Part shown: one piece after another, positions 53,839 to 63,526 of the stretch
How positions within the stretch are numbered: the stretch's first letter is position 1
Layout: every line of letters begins with the position of its first letter
NCBI RefSeq assembly: GCF_037969725.1
Contig: NZ_CP150203.1
Span: forward strand, 698,001 to 762,000
Length of the DNA: 64,000 bases
Source: Paenibacillus sp. FSL W8-0426
GTDB lineage: Bacteria; Bacillota; Bacilli; Paenibacillales; Paenibacillaceae
Direction: 5' to 3'
Notes under the pieces: generated by a model
Seen by the model: only the letters and a program-made list of their open reading frames with translations
Database searches by the model: none
What the model was told of the DNA's origin: nothing
Program-made: the position numbers and the translations under genes

Positions 53839-55623
53839 ATGAGACAAATGAAGAACGCTTTCACGGCACTGCCCATTCACCACAAAACGATTCTTCTCAT
53901 CGGATGTTTGATGCTGGTCAGCTTCACCTTCTATGTATCCGTCCTGAGTTACGTATTCAACATTTATGACCGCCAGATCTACGAGAAATCGTCCCAGGTC
54001 CTGAACATGTCTTCGGTGGGGATCGAAAACCAGCTGCGCGAAATCGCCAATCTGTCCTTCAAAGTGATGTCGGATGAACAACTGCAGCAGTACCTTCTGC
54101 AACTGGACAAGGCGGATACCGTGTATGCCCGAAATACGCTGCGCAAAAAAATTACGAACCGGCTCGTCGCGTATGCGGGTTCGGAGAAATACGTCTATTC
54201 CATGCTGTTTATCGATAACGACAACAATATCATGGCGGCAGGAAACCGGGAGGGCATCTCCAAAGATATGCAAACAGAGCTTGTCAGCCTTGGGGACAAA
54301 CACGCCGGCTCCAATGCCTGGTACACGGGGGGAGATCGCCAGGCGAGACTGCTGTCCGTACGACAGGTGAAGTCATTCACCGGCGGGTTTACGCTGGAGA
54401 AGCTGGGCACCCTGATCATTCGCGTGCGGTTGGACCGGATCGTGCAGGACCAGATGCAGCACCCGGCCGAAGACTCGCAGCTCATGATCACGGACGGCAA
54501 AGAGGCCATATATCCGACGGAATCCACGGTGAGCGAGGAAGAAATTGCCGCCGAGCTTAACCGCACGCAGCCCTACGGCATCGCGACGTTCGAGCAGGGA
54601 AGGCATTTTGTGGCCCGCGCGAACTCTTCCTATACGAACTGGGTGTATTTGTACATGACCCCGTACGATCAGATGTTCAAGCAGATCCAATTTATTAAAC
54701 AGCTGGTTACCGTCATTTTTATCGTGATTATGCTGACTGCATTGTTGGTCGGCGCGAAATTTTCCCGAAGCATTACCCAACCGATCGCCCAGCTGATTAA
54801 AAAAATGCGGAACATCGAAAAAGGCGATCTGGATAAACTGGAGGAAGCCGCTCTGGGAAACGTCCCCTTGTCGCCTCAGAACGAGGTCGGGCTTCTGCAC
54901 CGAACGTTCAAAATGATGCTGCAGCGCATCCGGGAACTGATCGAGGAGAATTATGCGAAGCAGCTGGTCATTCGCGAAACGGAATTGAAAGCGCTTCAGG
55001 CGCAGATCAATCCCCATTTTTTGTACAACACGCTGGAGTCCATCAACTGGATGGCAAAGGTGCAGAAACAGACGCAAATTTCCGAAATGGTCGAAGCGCT
55101 CGGCTTTTTGCTGCGCAGCTCGGTCAACATGTCGGAGAAGTGGATTGCCCTGGAGAAGGAGCTGGACATCGTTCGCAGCTACGTGACGATCCAGCAAACG
55201 CGATTTGAGGAAAGACTCGATTTCGACATGGATATTGCACCGGAGGTGACCACGGCCCGGATCCCGAAGCTGACGCTGCAGCCACTGGTGGAAAACGCGA
55301 TCCATTATGCGCTTGAGCCGAGCATTGATCCATGCCAAATCCGGATCAGGGCCAGGGCTGAAGGGGATAAGGTCGTGATCGAGGTGCAGGATGACGGACC
55401 AGGCATGACGCCGGAATTCATGGAACGGCTGCAGGAAGGACGAATCAAAACGAGAGGGCAGGGCATCGGATTATCCAACATTCAGGAACGGATCAGGCTG
55501 ACCTTCGGGGACGAAGGCGAGATGATCGTGAGCAGCAGACCCGGCTCGGGAACCGTAGTATCGATCAGAATACCTTGGATCAGGGAGGACGATGACGATG
55601 TACAAAGTGATGCTCGTAGATGA
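53839..55623 (+). CDS. Sensor histidine kinase, YesM-type
   Basis: A 594-residue membrane kinase. Two helices (~15-37 and ~285-305) flank a large external Cache-like sensor. HAMP follows (FSRSITQPIAQLIKKM), then a His_kinase (LytS/YesM) domain with QAQINPHFLYNTLESINW (His393) and an HATPase domain (LQPLVENAIHYAL, DDGPGM, GQGIGLSNIQERI). Such kinases sense extracellular sugars or polysaccharide fragments. It overlaps the next gene by 26 nt, so the two are coupled. The downstream sugar ABC genes are the likely targets. Confidence 0.93.
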   Translation: MRQMKNAFTALPIHHKTILLIGCLMLVSFTFYVSVLSYVFNIYDRQIYEKSSQVLNMSSVGIENQLREIANLSFKVMSDEQLQQYLLQLDKADTVYARNTLRKKITNRLVAYAGSEKYVYSMLFIDNDNNIMAAGNREGISKDMQTELVSLGDKHAGSNAWYTGGDRQARLLSVRQVKSFTGGFTLEKLGTLIIRVRLDRIVQDQMQHPAEDSQLMITDGKEAIYPTESTVSEEEIAAELNRTQPYGIATFEQGRHFVARANSSYTNWVYLYMTPYDQMFKQIQFIKQLVTVIFIVIMLTALLVGAKFSRSITQPIAQLIKKMRNIEKGDLDKLEEAALGNVPLSPQNEVGLLHRTFKMMLQRIRELIEENYAKQLVIRETELKALQAQINPHFLYNTLESINWMAKVQKQTQISEMVEALGFLLRSSVNMSEKWIALEKELDIVRSYVTIQQTRFEERLDFDMDIAPEVTTARIPKLTLQPLVENAIHYALEPSIDPCQIRIRARAEGDKVVIEVQDDGPGMTPEFMERLQEGRIKTRGQGIGLSNIQERIRLTFGDEGEMIVSSRPGSGTVVSIRIPWIREDDDDVQSDARR

Positions 55624-57151
55624 TGAACGCGTAATTCTGGAAGGCATTTCCCAGGTCGTGGACTGGGCTGCGGCCGGTACGGAGCTGGTGGGTACCGCCA
55701 GGAACGGAGTGGAGGCATTGGACAAAATCGGTCGATCCCAACCGGATATCGTCATTACGGACATTTCGATGCCGGGACTGGACGGTCTTGGACTGATTGA
55801 GAAGGCAGCAGAGGAGTATCCAGGGGTCAGATTCATTATGCTGTCAGGATACAAAGAATTTGAATATGCGCGCAAAGCGATGCAGTTCGGGGTGAAGCAC
55901 TACCTGCTAAAGCCCTGCAACGAAAATCAAATCCATGATGCATTGACGGAGCTTCTCCAGGAGCATCAAGACGCCCGGGCCAAGGAGCATGTGGCCGGCC
56001 AGATGGAGCAGCGTCTGCAGCGCGTGCTGCCGCATGTGAAAGAGCAGTTTCTGCTGGAATTCATGACCAACCGCACTTATGGCCCTGTGGATCTGGAATA
56101 TTATCAGGAGCTGTTCAATCTGAAGCTGGAAGACCAGCAAGTAAGGCTGCTGCTGTTCCGGATTGTGGATGAGCATGATTATAGCCATCTGTTCGCGATT
56201 AAAAACATCGCCAGCGACCTGCTGCCTCACGCACAGCTCAGCACAACGATTGAAGGCAAGCTGCTTCTGCTGCTGAAAGACTCCGAGGGACTGGAGGCAT
56301 TGAAGGACAGCATCGAAGAAGTGCGTGCCGCCTTCAAAAGGTTATACAAATTGGAAGTGACAGCCGCGCTCAGCGGGGCCGATCGCATGATCGAGTCCCG
56401 CCGCCTGTTCCGCGAAGCGCTGCAATGCCTGAATCATCGCTTTTTTCTGGGGGAAGGCAAGCTGATTACGACGGATGACCTGCATTTGGCCGGTGAAGGC
56501 GACGGTCTGCACGTCGAACAGGATGCGGACCGATTGTGTCAACTGATCAAGTCGGGCCATACCGAGGAAGTCCAGGCCGAGGTGGAGCGTCTGTTTGAAC
56601 TGCTGGCCGGTCGCCAGCTCGAAATCGGCGTCACCCGATCTTACGTGCTGCAGCTGTACTCGGCCATGATCCATGTGTGCCCGCCGGAGGAAGCTGCAGA
56701 GTTTACCCAGCGGATGGCATCCTTGCCCGAAGTGGATACATTGTCCGGCCTGAAAGGGTTTGTAGCCGAAAGCGCGGCCAGGCTGACGAACGGTTATTAC
56801 AAAAACCATATCTGCCGCCAATCCTCTGCTGTGGAAAAAATGATGGATATCGTAGACCGCCACTTCGGCGAAGCTGATCTGTCCCTGAACGGGGTGGCGC
56901 ATCAGATGCTCTACATGAACCCGGATTATTTGGGCAAAATTTTCAAAAAAGTGACCGGAGAGAATTTCTCCAACTATGTGAACCGTCTGCGGATTGAACG
57001 GGCATGCGACCATATCCGCCGGGGCGGAGATGTGAAAGTATTCGAGCTGGCCGAACTGTTCGGCTTTGGCGGCAACTCGCAATATTTCAGTCAAGTCTTC
57101 AAAAAATGGACCGGCATGACTCCGACGGAATTTCGGAGAACTTGCATCTAA
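55598..57151 (+). CDS. Response regulator with AraC-type output, YesN-type
   Basis: About 517 residues. The receiver is at the N-terminus (VMLVDDERVILEGI; phospho-acceptor Asp55 in ITDISMPGLDG). A ~270-residue middle region is typical of YesN-like proteins, and an AraC DNA-binding domain closes it (YLGKIFKKVTGENFSNYVN, LAELFGFGGNSQYFSQVFKK). ATG 55598 is preferred over ATG 55592 because GGGAGG lies nine bases upstream of it. It should activate the adjacent transporter operon. A terminator follows. Confidence 0.93.
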   Translation: MYKVMLVDDERVILEGISQVVDWAAAGTELVGTARNGVEALDKIGRSQPDIVITDISMPGLDGLGLIEKAAEEYPGVRFIMLSGYKEFEYARKAMQFGVKHYLLKPCNENQIHDALTELLQEHQDARAKEHVAGQMEQRLQRVLPHVKEQFLLEFMTNRTYGPVDLEYYQELFNLKLEDQQVRLLLFRIVDEHDYSHLFAIKNIASDLLPHAQLSTTIEGKLLLLLKDSEGLEALKDSIEEVRAAFKRLYKLEVTAALSGADRMIESRRLFREALQCLNHRFFLGEGKLITTDDLHLAGEGDGLHVEQDADRLCQLIKSGHTEEVQAEVERLFELLAGRQLEIGVTRSYVLQLYSAMIHVCPPEEAAEFTQRMASLPEVDTLSGLKGFVAESAARLTNGYYKNHICRQSSAVEKMMDIVDRHFGEADLSLNGVAHQMLYMNPDYLGKIFKKVTGENFSNYVNRLRIERACDHIRRGGDVKVFELAELFGFGGNSQYFSQVFKKWTGMTPTEFRRTCI

Positions 57152-57185
57152 CACGAGGCCAACAAACGAATGTAGGCCATTTGTG

Positions 57186-57235
57186 GGAGGACGGACAGCT
57201 CCGGAGGGAGCCGGACGTCCTCCTCTGTTTTTTGA
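57186..57235 (+). terminator. Intrinsic terminator after yesN-like gene
   Basis: GGGAGGACG pairs with CGTCCTCCT, with an inner AGCTCC/GGAG part, followed by CTGTTTTTT. It separates the two-component unit from the ABC operon. Confidence 0.88.
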
Positions 57236-57302
57236 ACCAACAAGACGGTTTTGTGTATTCAACTCTGTTCGTACTTTTGGGAAAATGACCTTATCAAGTT
57301 GG

Positions 57303-57316
57303 TGAAAGCGTTATCA
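57303..57316 (+). promoter_or_regulatory. cre site (CcpA) upstream of sugar ABC operon
   Basis: TGAAAGCGTTATCA matches the consensus TGWAANCGNTNWCA fully. It lies 57 bp before the binding-protein start codon, suggesting carbon catabolite control. Confidence 0.7.
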
Positions 57317-57373
57317 GATTGAGCGGGGTAACCGATTCACCTCATACAATTCAACACAAAAGGGGAGATTGGC

Positions 57374-58666
57374 ATGGTGAAAAAGGCAATATTCCTGATG
57401 ATGGCTGCGCTGCTTGTATTTACGGCTGCATGCAGCTCCGAAGGGGGAAGCTCATCGGGCGGCGCGTCTTCGGACGGCTCGGTGAACCTTCGAATCGCTT
57501 GGTGGGGCTCGGATGCGCGTCACGAATATACGCAGAAGGTCATTGACCTGTACAAAGAAAAAAATCCGAACGTCAAAATCGACGTGGAATACGCCTCGTT
57601 CGACGACTATTGGAAAAAGCTCGCTCCACAGGCTGCCGCGAATCAGCTGCCTGACATCGTACAGATGGACATTTCCTACATCAGCCAGTACGCGCAGAAC
57701 GGACAGCTCGAAGATCTGGCCCCATACCTGGGCAACCAGATCAAAGTCGATGACGTTTCCGAAAACGTAATCAGTACGGGAGTCATCAACGGCAAGCAAT
57801 ACGGCGTGCCTGCAGGGGTAAACGTATTGGGCTTCCAATACGACCCGGCCTTGTTGAAAAAAGCGGGCGTAGATGCCCTGCCTGAAAACATGACGTGGCA
57901 GTCGTATGAAGAGCTTGGTAAACAAGTTGCGGCCAAAGGCATGTATCTGGACGGCGGCGTGGCGCCGGACATTTTCTTCCACTACTTCCTGCGTACCAAA
58001 GGGCTGTCCCTCTATAATGCCGAAGGAACCGGCCTTGGTTACGATGACGACAAACTGTTCGTGGAATTTTTCGGATTGATGCGCCGCATGATCGAGCAAA
58101 AGGCTGCGCCTTCGCCGGACATCGCGAACCAAACGAAAGGCATTATCGAGGAATCCGACCTGGTTAAAGGTACAGGCATCGGTATTTGGCAGTGGTCCAA
58201 CCAGTTCGTGGCGGTGCAGCAGGTCGCCAACCGTCCGCTGGAATTCGCGCCTATGCCGGGGCCGGACATGGAGAAAGGGCTTTACATGCAGCCAAGTATG
58301 TACTGGGCAGTAACGTCCAACTCCAAAGTGAAGGAAGAAGCAGCGAAATTCATTGATTTCTGGGTGAACGACGTTGAGGCCAACAAGCTGATCAAAGGGG
58401 AACGCGGTGTGCCGATTTCCGGCAACATCAAGGAAGCCATTGCTTCCGAGCTGAGCGAGCCGACGAAACAAGTATTCGACTTCGTGGCCGCGATGGAACC
58501 GAAGGCTTCTCCGATGAGTCCGCCGCCGCCGGTCGGATCGCCTGAAGTGATTGCTTCCCTTGCTGACGTTGTCGAGGAACTGAACTTCGGCAGAATTACG
58601 CCGGAGCAGGCAGCGCAGACGTTCCGCAGCAACGCAGAGTCCATTTTGGCCAACAACAAGAAGTAG
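57374..58666 (+). CDS. Sugar ABC transporter substrate-binding lipoprotein (YesO-like)
   Basis: A 430-residue extracellular solute-binding protein (family 1). The signal peptide ends in the lipobox FTAAC (Cys20), followed by a Gly/Ser linker. LRIAWWGSDARHEYTQKVIDLY (in outline), QAAANQLPDIVQMD and YGVPAGVNVLGFQYDPALL are typical of the oligosaccharide-binding group. Its length and gene order match YesO of the Bacillus rhamnogalacturonan locus. AAAAGGGGAGA precedes the ATG. Two permease genes follow after a 146-bp gap with a hairpin; no ATPase is present, so a shared MsmX-type ATPase is likely. Confidence 0.92.
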   Translation: MVKKAIFLMMAALLVFTAACSSEGGSSSGGASSDGSVNLRIAWWGSDARHEYTQKVIDLYKEKNPNVKIDVEYASFDDYWKKLAPQAAANQLPDIVQMDISYISQYAQNGQLEDLAPYLGNQIKVDDVSENVISTGVINGKQYGVPAGVNVLGFQYDPALLKKAGVDALPENMTWQSYEELGKQVAAKGMYLDGGVAPDIFFHYFLRTKGLSLYNAEGTGLGYDDDKLFVEFFGLMRRMIEQKAAPSPDIANQTKGIIEESDLVKGTGIGIWQWSNQFVAVQQVANRPLEFAPMPGPDMEKGLYMQPSMYWAVTSNSKVKEEAAKFIDFWVNDVEANKLIKGERGVPISGNIKEAIASELSEPTKQVFDFVAAMEPKASPMSPPPPVGSPEVIASLADVVEELNFGRITPEQAAQTFRSNAESILANNKK

Positions 58667-58717
58667 TTGAACGATGTTTTGCCCGCACCCATCGCGGGGA
58701 GGATGGAATCGAAGGCT

Positions 58718-58734
58718 GCCCGCGAACCGCGGGG
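58718..58734 (+). other. Hairpin between binding-protein and permease genes
   Basis: CCCGCG-AAC-CGCGGG is a compact GC-rich stem without a T tract. Such stems often stabilise the upstream mRNA, so that more binding protein than permease is made. This is an inference from position. Confidence 0.45.
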
Positions 58735-58812
58735 GCCTTTGCCCGTCCCGTCCCAGTCGAGATTGAGATGCAGGTGGGGACGGCAGGCAATCCATAAAGG
58801 AGGTTTGTTACG

Positions 58813-59718
58813 TTGAAGCGGTATACGTCGTTGCGCAATAACTTGACCGGATACGCGTTCATCAGCCCGTTCATTATCGGCTTTTTGGGCTTTACGCTGA
58901 TTCCGATGTTCGTATCCCTGTACATGTCGTTTACGAGTTACAACCTGTTTACCTCTCCGCGCTGGATCGGCATGGACAATTTCACTAAGATGTTTTTCGA
59001 TGACCCGAAATACTGGAACTCAGTGAAGGTCACCTTCCTGTACGTGTTCATCGGCGTGCCGCTGAGGTTGATATTCGCCCTCTTCGTGGCGATGATCCTG
59101 AATACGGGTTCCCGCATGGTCGGCACATACCGAACGTTGTATTATCTTCCTTCCATTATCGGGGGAAGCGTGGCCGTGTCCATCATGTGGCGCAACATTT
59201 ACAGCAACGAGGGTGTCATTAACAGCGCATTGACGGCAATCGGGATCGGACCGATCAGTTGGTTTGGCGATCCGAATGCGGCGCTTGTGATGCTGATCTC
59301 CCTGTCCGTTTGGCAGTTTGGTTCCTCGATGCTGATCTTCCTGGCTGGATTGAAAAATATCTCGCCGGAGATGTACGAAGCAGCAAGCGTGGATGGGGCT
59401 AACCCAGTCAGAAAGTTTTTCCGGATTACGCTTCCGCTTCTGAGCCCCATCATCCTGTTCAACATGATCATGCAAACGATCAGCGCGTTTATGACGTTTG
59501 TGCCTGCATATATCATTTCCAAAGGCGAAGGCGGCCCGATGGACGGCACGATGCTGTACTCGCTGTATCTGTTCCGCCAGGCGTTCATGTTCAACAATAT
59601 GGGATACGCTTCGGCCATGGCCTGGATGATGCTGCTCATGATCGGTGTATTGACGGCAATCCTGTTCATCACATCCAAGTATTGGGTCTTCTATGAGACC
59701 GAGGGAGGGAAGAAGTAA
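58813..59718 (+). CDS. Sugar ABC transporter permease (YesP-like, MalF type)
   Basis: A 301-residue protein with six predicted membrane helices. The cytoplasmic EAA loop reads [24 protein letters not shown], the site that contacts the ATPase. [22 protein letters not shown] is typical of MalF-type subunits of oligosaccharide importers. The start is TTG 58813 after AAGGAGGTTTG. It ends 2 bp before the second permease gene, so the pair is translated together. Confidence 0.93.
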   Translation: MKRYTSLRNNLTGYAFISPFIIGFLGFTLIPMFVSLYMSFTSYNLFTSPRWIGMDNFTKMFFDDPKYWNSVKVTFLYVFIGVPLRLIFALFVAMILNTGSRMVGTYRTLYYLPSIIGGSVAVSIMWRNIYSNEGVINSALTAIGIGPISWFGDPNAALVMLISLSVWQFGSSMLIFLAGLKNISPEMYEAASVDGANPVRKFFRITLPLLSPIILFNMIMQTISAFMTFVPAYIISKGEGGPMDGTMLYSLYLFRQAFMFNNMGYASAMAWMMLLMIGVLTAILFITSKYWVFYETEGGKK

Positions 59719-59720
59719 CG

Positions 59721-60560
59721 ATGGTATGGAGAAAAGTAAAGTGGCCGGTATATCACGTATTCGTTGCTGCCCTCGCCCTGTTGATGCTGTACCCGGTGCT
59801 GTGGATGCTGTTCAGCTCCTTCAAGGAAAGCCGCACGATCTTCGTGACCGCCGAATCATTGTTCCCGACCGAATGGATCTGGAGCAACTACGCGGACGGC
59901 TGGAAGGGAACGGCAGGCAGACCATTCATGCACTATATTACGAACTCGCTCGTTATCGTGGTGATCTCCACCATCGGTGCGGTGTTGTCGTCATCACTTA
60001 TCGCTTTCGGATTCGCAAGGCTGAACTTCAGAGGCCGGGGCTTCTGGTTCGGAATCATGATGTTGACCTTGATGCTGCCGCATGACGTCGTGCTCGTGCC
60101 GCAATACATCATTTTCACGAAACTCGGTTGGCTGAACACGATTTTGCCGATCGTTGTCCCTACCTTTTTCGGGATGCCGTTCTTCATCTTCCTCATGGTA
60201 CAGTTCATTCGCACCATTCCGAAGGAATTGGACGAAGCAGCCACGATTGACGGTTGCGGCAAGTTCAGGCTGTATTTGCAGATCATCATGCCATTGATCA
60301 AATCCTCGCTGGCAACCGCGGCGATCTTCTCCTTCTACTGGAGATGGGAAGACCTGCTCGGACCGGTGCTGTACCTGAATTCGCCGGATAAATACACGGT
60401 GTCGATGGCGCTCAAAATGTTCCTGGACAGCGAATCCGCCTCTAACTGGGGAGCGATGTTCGCCATGTCGATCGTCAGTCTGGTTCCGGTCGTTGCCGTA
60501 TTTTTCATTTTCCAGAAACAGATTGTGCAGGGAATGAGCACCAGCGGGTTGAAAGGATAA
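59721..60560 (+). CDS. Sugar ABC transporter permease (YesQ-like, MalG type)
   Basis: A 279-residue protein with six predicted membrane helices. It begins with the MalG-type segment [19 protein letters not shown] and carries the EAA loop [25 protein letters not shown]. It ends [19 protein letters not shown], the classic tail of carbohydrate permeases. It forms a heterodimer with the preceding subunit. It begins 2 bp after that gene's stop, and GAGGGAGGGAAG provides the ribosome site. Confidence 0.93.
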   Translation: MVWRKVKWPVYHVFVAALALLMLYPVLWMLFSSFKESRTIFVTAESLFPTEWIWSNYADGWKGTAGRPFMHYITNSLVIVVISTIGAVLSSSLIAFGFARLNFRGRGFWFGIMMLTLMLPHDVVLVPQYIIFTKLGWLNTILPIVVPTFFGMPFFIFLMVQFIRTIPKELDEAATIDGCGKFRLYLQIIMPLIKSSLATAAIFSFYWRWEDLLGPVLYLNSPDKYTVSMALKMFLDSESASNWGAMFAMSIVSLVPVVAVFFIFQKQIVQGMSTSGLKG

Positions 60561-60602
60561 TGGTGAAAACGCAACCAATTTGATCAGGGGAGGTTGTTGC
60601 CA

Positions 60603-61817
60603 TTGAATCAAACCGGAAGTGGCCAGAACGCTGCTGTGGCGACAGCGGCAGAAGGCGACAGCGGAAGGTCTGCCAGCTGGAAGTTCAACTTCGGCCCGGG
60701 TGCCGGCGTTAACGGGTATGTCAACGTTCGCGCCGACGCCCTGTATTCGGAAAAGGTAGGGTATGGCTTCGAACCGGGTTCGCTCGTTTACGAGAAGCGG
60801 CGAGTGCTGGAGAACGGGATAGGGACCGGTGGAGGACAAGGCACGGCAGGCCAACAGGCCGAGCTTCGTTCAAGCTTCTGCATCCCGCTCAAAGCCTCGT
60901 TTCTGGTGGATGTGCCGGATGGTACTTATCAGGTGCTATTGTTAACCGGGGATGCTGCCACGGAGACGATGACGAGGGTGAAAGCAGGAGAAGGCCGATT
61001 GATGCTGCCGACTGTTCGCACATTGCCTGGACAGTGCCAGGAGCTGCGCTTCTCCGTCGTTGTACGCGGCGGGCAGCTAAGGCTTTCATTTTCAGGTCCG
61101 GCTCCGCGTCTCAATGCATTGGAAATTACGCGGGCCGATCAGACGATGACGGTATTTCTGGCGGGGGATTCCACCGTCACGGACCAGCAGGAGAGCGGGT
61201 ATCCGTATTGCGGATGGGGCCAATTGCTGCCCGCGCAGTTCAAGCATGACGTAGCCGTCGACAACCATGCCCATTCGGGGCGCAGCTCGCGCAGCTTTAT
61301 CGACGAAGGGCGTTTGGACGCCATCCTTGAAAAGATCAAACCCAGCGATTTTCTGTTCATCCAATTCGGACATAACGATGAAAAGCCGGACCCCGCGCGG
61401 GGAACTGAACCTTTCACGACGTATAAGCAGTATTTGAAAAAGTACATCGATGCCGCACACGAGGCTCATGCCATCCCCGTACTCATTACGCCTGTTCATC
61501 GGCGCTACTTCGGGGAAGACGGGAAGCTCACCGATACGCATGGCGATTATATCGTGGCCGTGCGGGAACTGGCGGCGGAGGAAAACGTGCCCCTGATCGA
61601 TCTCGCTGAGCGAAGCCGGATATTGTTCGAGCAGGCGGGCGTGGAGGGCAGCAAAGAGGACTTTATGTGGGTGCTGCCCGGTGAGTATTTGAATTTCCCT
61701 GGAGGCGTAGAGGATAACACGCATTTTCAGGAACGCGGGGCGCACCGTCTTGCGCAGCAGGTGGCGGAAGCCATTCGCGAGCTCCGTTTGCAGCCGCTGC
61801 AGATGTATTTGCGGTAA
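60603..61817 (+). CDS. Rhamnogalacturonan acetylesterase-like SGNH hydrolase (YesT/RhgT type)
   Basis: About 404 residues from TTG 60603, which has GGGGAGG nine bases upstream; nearby TTGs overlap that site. The N-terminal ~180 residues are a beta-rich accessory domain like those before rhamnogalacturonan acetylesterases (FNFGPGAGVNGYVNVRADALY, in outline). The catalytic part has AGDSTVTDQQESGYPYCGWG (Ser), FGHNDEKPDP and DNTHFQERGAHRLA (Asp/His). No signal peptide is seen, so it should deacetylate imported oligomers inside the cell. Confidence 0.9.
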   Translation: MNQTGSGQNAAVATAAEGDSGRSASWKFNFGPGAGVNGYVNVRADALYSEKVGYGFEPGSLVYEKRRVLENGIGTGGGQGTAGQQAELRSSFCIPLKASFLVDVPDGTYQVLLLTGDAATETMTRVKAGEGRLMLPTVRTLPGQCQELRFSVVVRGGQLRLSFSGPAPRLNALEITRADQTMTVFLAGDSTVTDQQESGYPYCGWGQLLPAQFKHDVAVDNHAHSGRSSRSFIDEGRLDAILEKIKPSDFLFIQFGHNDEKPDPARGTEPFTTYKQYLKKYIDAAHEAHAIPVLITPVHRRYFGEDGKLTDTHGDYIVAVRELAAEENVPLIDLAERSRILFEQAGVEGSKEDFMWVLPGEYLNFPGGVEDNTHFQERGAHRLAQQVAEAIRELRLQPLQMYLR

Positions 61818-61859
61818 ACAAACGTTAGCTTAACCAGCCCAAAGGAGGCAGACCAAATC

Positions 61860-62255
61860 ATGACAGATCATGCAGAAACGGCAGTTCATGACGCGAAGGG
61901 GCATGTGTTTTGGGTCATCCCCGATGGTTATATTCCGCCGGAGAGCAGCGGCTCGCTCGAAAGCCACGAGAGCATTTGCGTGCTGAATACGGGAATCCAG
62001 GATGCAGAGCTGGAGATCACCATTTTTTTTGAAGATCGCGAGCCTCTGGAACACATCAAAGCCGTCGTCCCGGGACGACGAACCAAACATATTCGCACGG
62101 CTTCCCTTCAAGCGAACGACCAAACCATTCCGGCAGGCGTGCCCTATGCCATTACGGTATCCAGCAACGTGCCGATTATCGTGCAGTACAGCCGGTTGGA
62201 TACAACGCAATCCGAATTGGCATTGATGAGCGTTGTTGCCTTTCCGATCGCATAA
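61860..62255 (+). CDS. Sensory-rhodopsin-transducer-like protein (ASRT family)
   Basis: A 131-residue beta-sandwich protein whose sequence matches the Anabaena sensory rhodopsin transducer family. It shares WVIPDGYIPP, HESICVLNTG, EITIFFEDREP, VPGRRTKHIR and SNVPIIVQYSRLDTTQSELALM. In Anabaena the homologue works with a rhodopsin, but many relatives occur without one and may bind sugars or DNA. No rhodopsin gene is present here. It follows the acetylesterase by 42 bp (AAAGGAGGCAG ribosome site) and is probably the last gene of the operon. Confidence 0.9.
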   Translation: MTDHAETAVHDAKGHVFWVIPDGYIPPESSGSLESHESICVLNTGIQDAELEITIFFEDREPLEHIKAVVPGRRTKHIRTASLQANDQTIPAGVPYAITVSSNVPIIVQYSRLDTTQSELALMSVVAFPIA

Positions 62256-62276
62256 GCAGATTATCCCTGATGTACG

Positions 62277-62320
62277 AAGAAGGTTCCCATTCCGGATTTC
62301 CGGACAGGAACCTTCTTTTG
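62277..62320. terminator. Bidirectional intrinsic terminator
   Basis: GAAGGTTCC pairs with GGAACCTTC, with an inner TCCGG/CCGGA pair, and T/A tracts at the feet. It lies between convergent ASRT-like and gerC-like genes. Confidence 0.9.
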
Positions 62321-62323
62321 CTT

Positions 62324-63526
62324 TCAGGAGGAGTTGTACTTGTACGTGCTCGCATTCATAATGTTTACCTGCACTTCAACCTTTCCCAATTTAAAATCGG
62401 TAACGGGATTTGCCCGGTTTCGGGCATGCTTCTTCCACAATTCCGGATTGTGGCGGTATAGATGCTCGGCTAGGCCGTAAGCGTCTACGCGGCGGGATTG
62501 GGCGATCTTGAATGTATGGCGGATATCCTTTTGAATTTGCTGCGCAGCGAGCCGTTCCATTTCCCGAACGGAACTTGGTTTCCCGTGATCTTCGATGATC
62601 GATCCGTTCACCAAAGTGGTAAGGTCAAAACGAATACCGTTCCCTTCCGGTACTGCTTTGACGATCGTGCGCGGATCGCGAAGCGAAAGCGAGAGGAGCG
62701 GTACTTTTTTGTCCTCGGCATATACGTATAAAGGGTACTGGTAGACTTTCCCGTATTTGACGTATCGGGCACCGAAAGCGTGCTGTTCCTCGATCCTTCC
62801 CTGATTATGTCCGCCTGAAACGACATAGAATCCATCCGTCTGAATCAGCGGAGGTTTTCGTTCCCCTTGGACCCATGTCGTATTCACGGAGGTGATCGAG
62901 GGAACGAGAATCGTTGAGGCAGGCTCGCGGAATCCGTCCAAAAGCTGGTGCAATCGTATAGGCTCAAAGGAAGAGTACTGCTTGTACAGCTTCATCGGCT
63001 CAAACAATTCGATGGTCTGCATGGACTGGTTCAAGAGAGCAGAGGGCGATAACACTTTGTTGATCTCTTCCTTTGTTCCATAAATCCATGGTGTATACCG
63101 TAACTGGCCCGAATGCAGCAGCGTGTCGAAAATATCGGTCAGTTTGCTGTTCAGTGCGTTCTCGCTCAGCACGATTGCTTTGACATGCGTCCATAATGTT
63201 TGCTGCTGCGAACTGCGATAGAGATCGTTGATAGCCATATTCAACGTTGTTCCTTTGCCTTGCCCGATCCAGATTTCGCTATCCTCCCGCTGGCTTGGTC
63301 CCTCCTGCTTGGCTATGCTCGAAAAATCTATGACTTGTGCATATGCGATATAGTGATCCTCTGCATAATCGATACCGAGGGCCGTAATGAAATTGATGCT
63401 CTGCACTTCCTTGGAATCCCAGCATCCAGATAATGGAAGGACTGCTGCACATAGAAGTACCAGAACAAGCACTTTAGATTTCAAAGGTTCGAAGCGGTTT
63501 ATGAAACGGAGCTGCGGCTGCATCAT
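62324..63526 (-). CDS. Spore germination protein, Ger(x)C family lipoprotein
   Basis: A 400-residue GerC-type lipoprotein. The signal peptide ends in PLSGC (Cys35), followed by the family start WDSKEVQSINFITALGIDYAED. LWTHVKAIVLSENAL, YTPWIYGTKEEI and a C-terminal lysine-rich domain (NRANPVTDFKLGKVEVQV) are typical. GerC proteins form nutrient-receptor complexes with GerA- and GerB-type membrane proteins in the spore inner membrane. It overlaps the upstream gerA-like gene by 4 nt (ATGA), so they are translated together. Confidence 0.94.
   Translation of the reverse strand: MMQPQLRFINRFEPLKSKVLVLVLLCAAVLPLSGCWDSKEVQSINFITALGIDYAEDHYIAYAQVIDFSSIAKQEGPSQREDSEIWIGQGKGTTLNMAINDLYRSSQQQTLWTHVKAIVLSENALNSKLTDIFDTLLHSGQLRYTPWIYGTKEEINKVLSPSALLNQSMQTIELFEPMKLYKQYSSFEPIRLHQLLDGFREPASTILVPSITSVNTTWVQGERKPPLIQTDGFYVVSGGHNQGRIEEQHAFGARYVKYGKVYQYPLYVYAEDKKVPLLSLSLRDPRTIVKAVPEGNGIRFDLTTLVNGSIIEDHGKPSSVREMERLAAQQIQKDIRHTFKIAQSRRVDAYGLAEHLYRHNPELWKKHARNRANPVTDFKLGKVEVQVNIMNASTYKYNSS

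Noticed and set aside
57452..58795. 447-codon open frame opposite the sugar-binding lipoprotein gene
   Set aside because: It is the antisense shadow of a clear solute-binding protein gene, with an Arg/His-rich product of no family.
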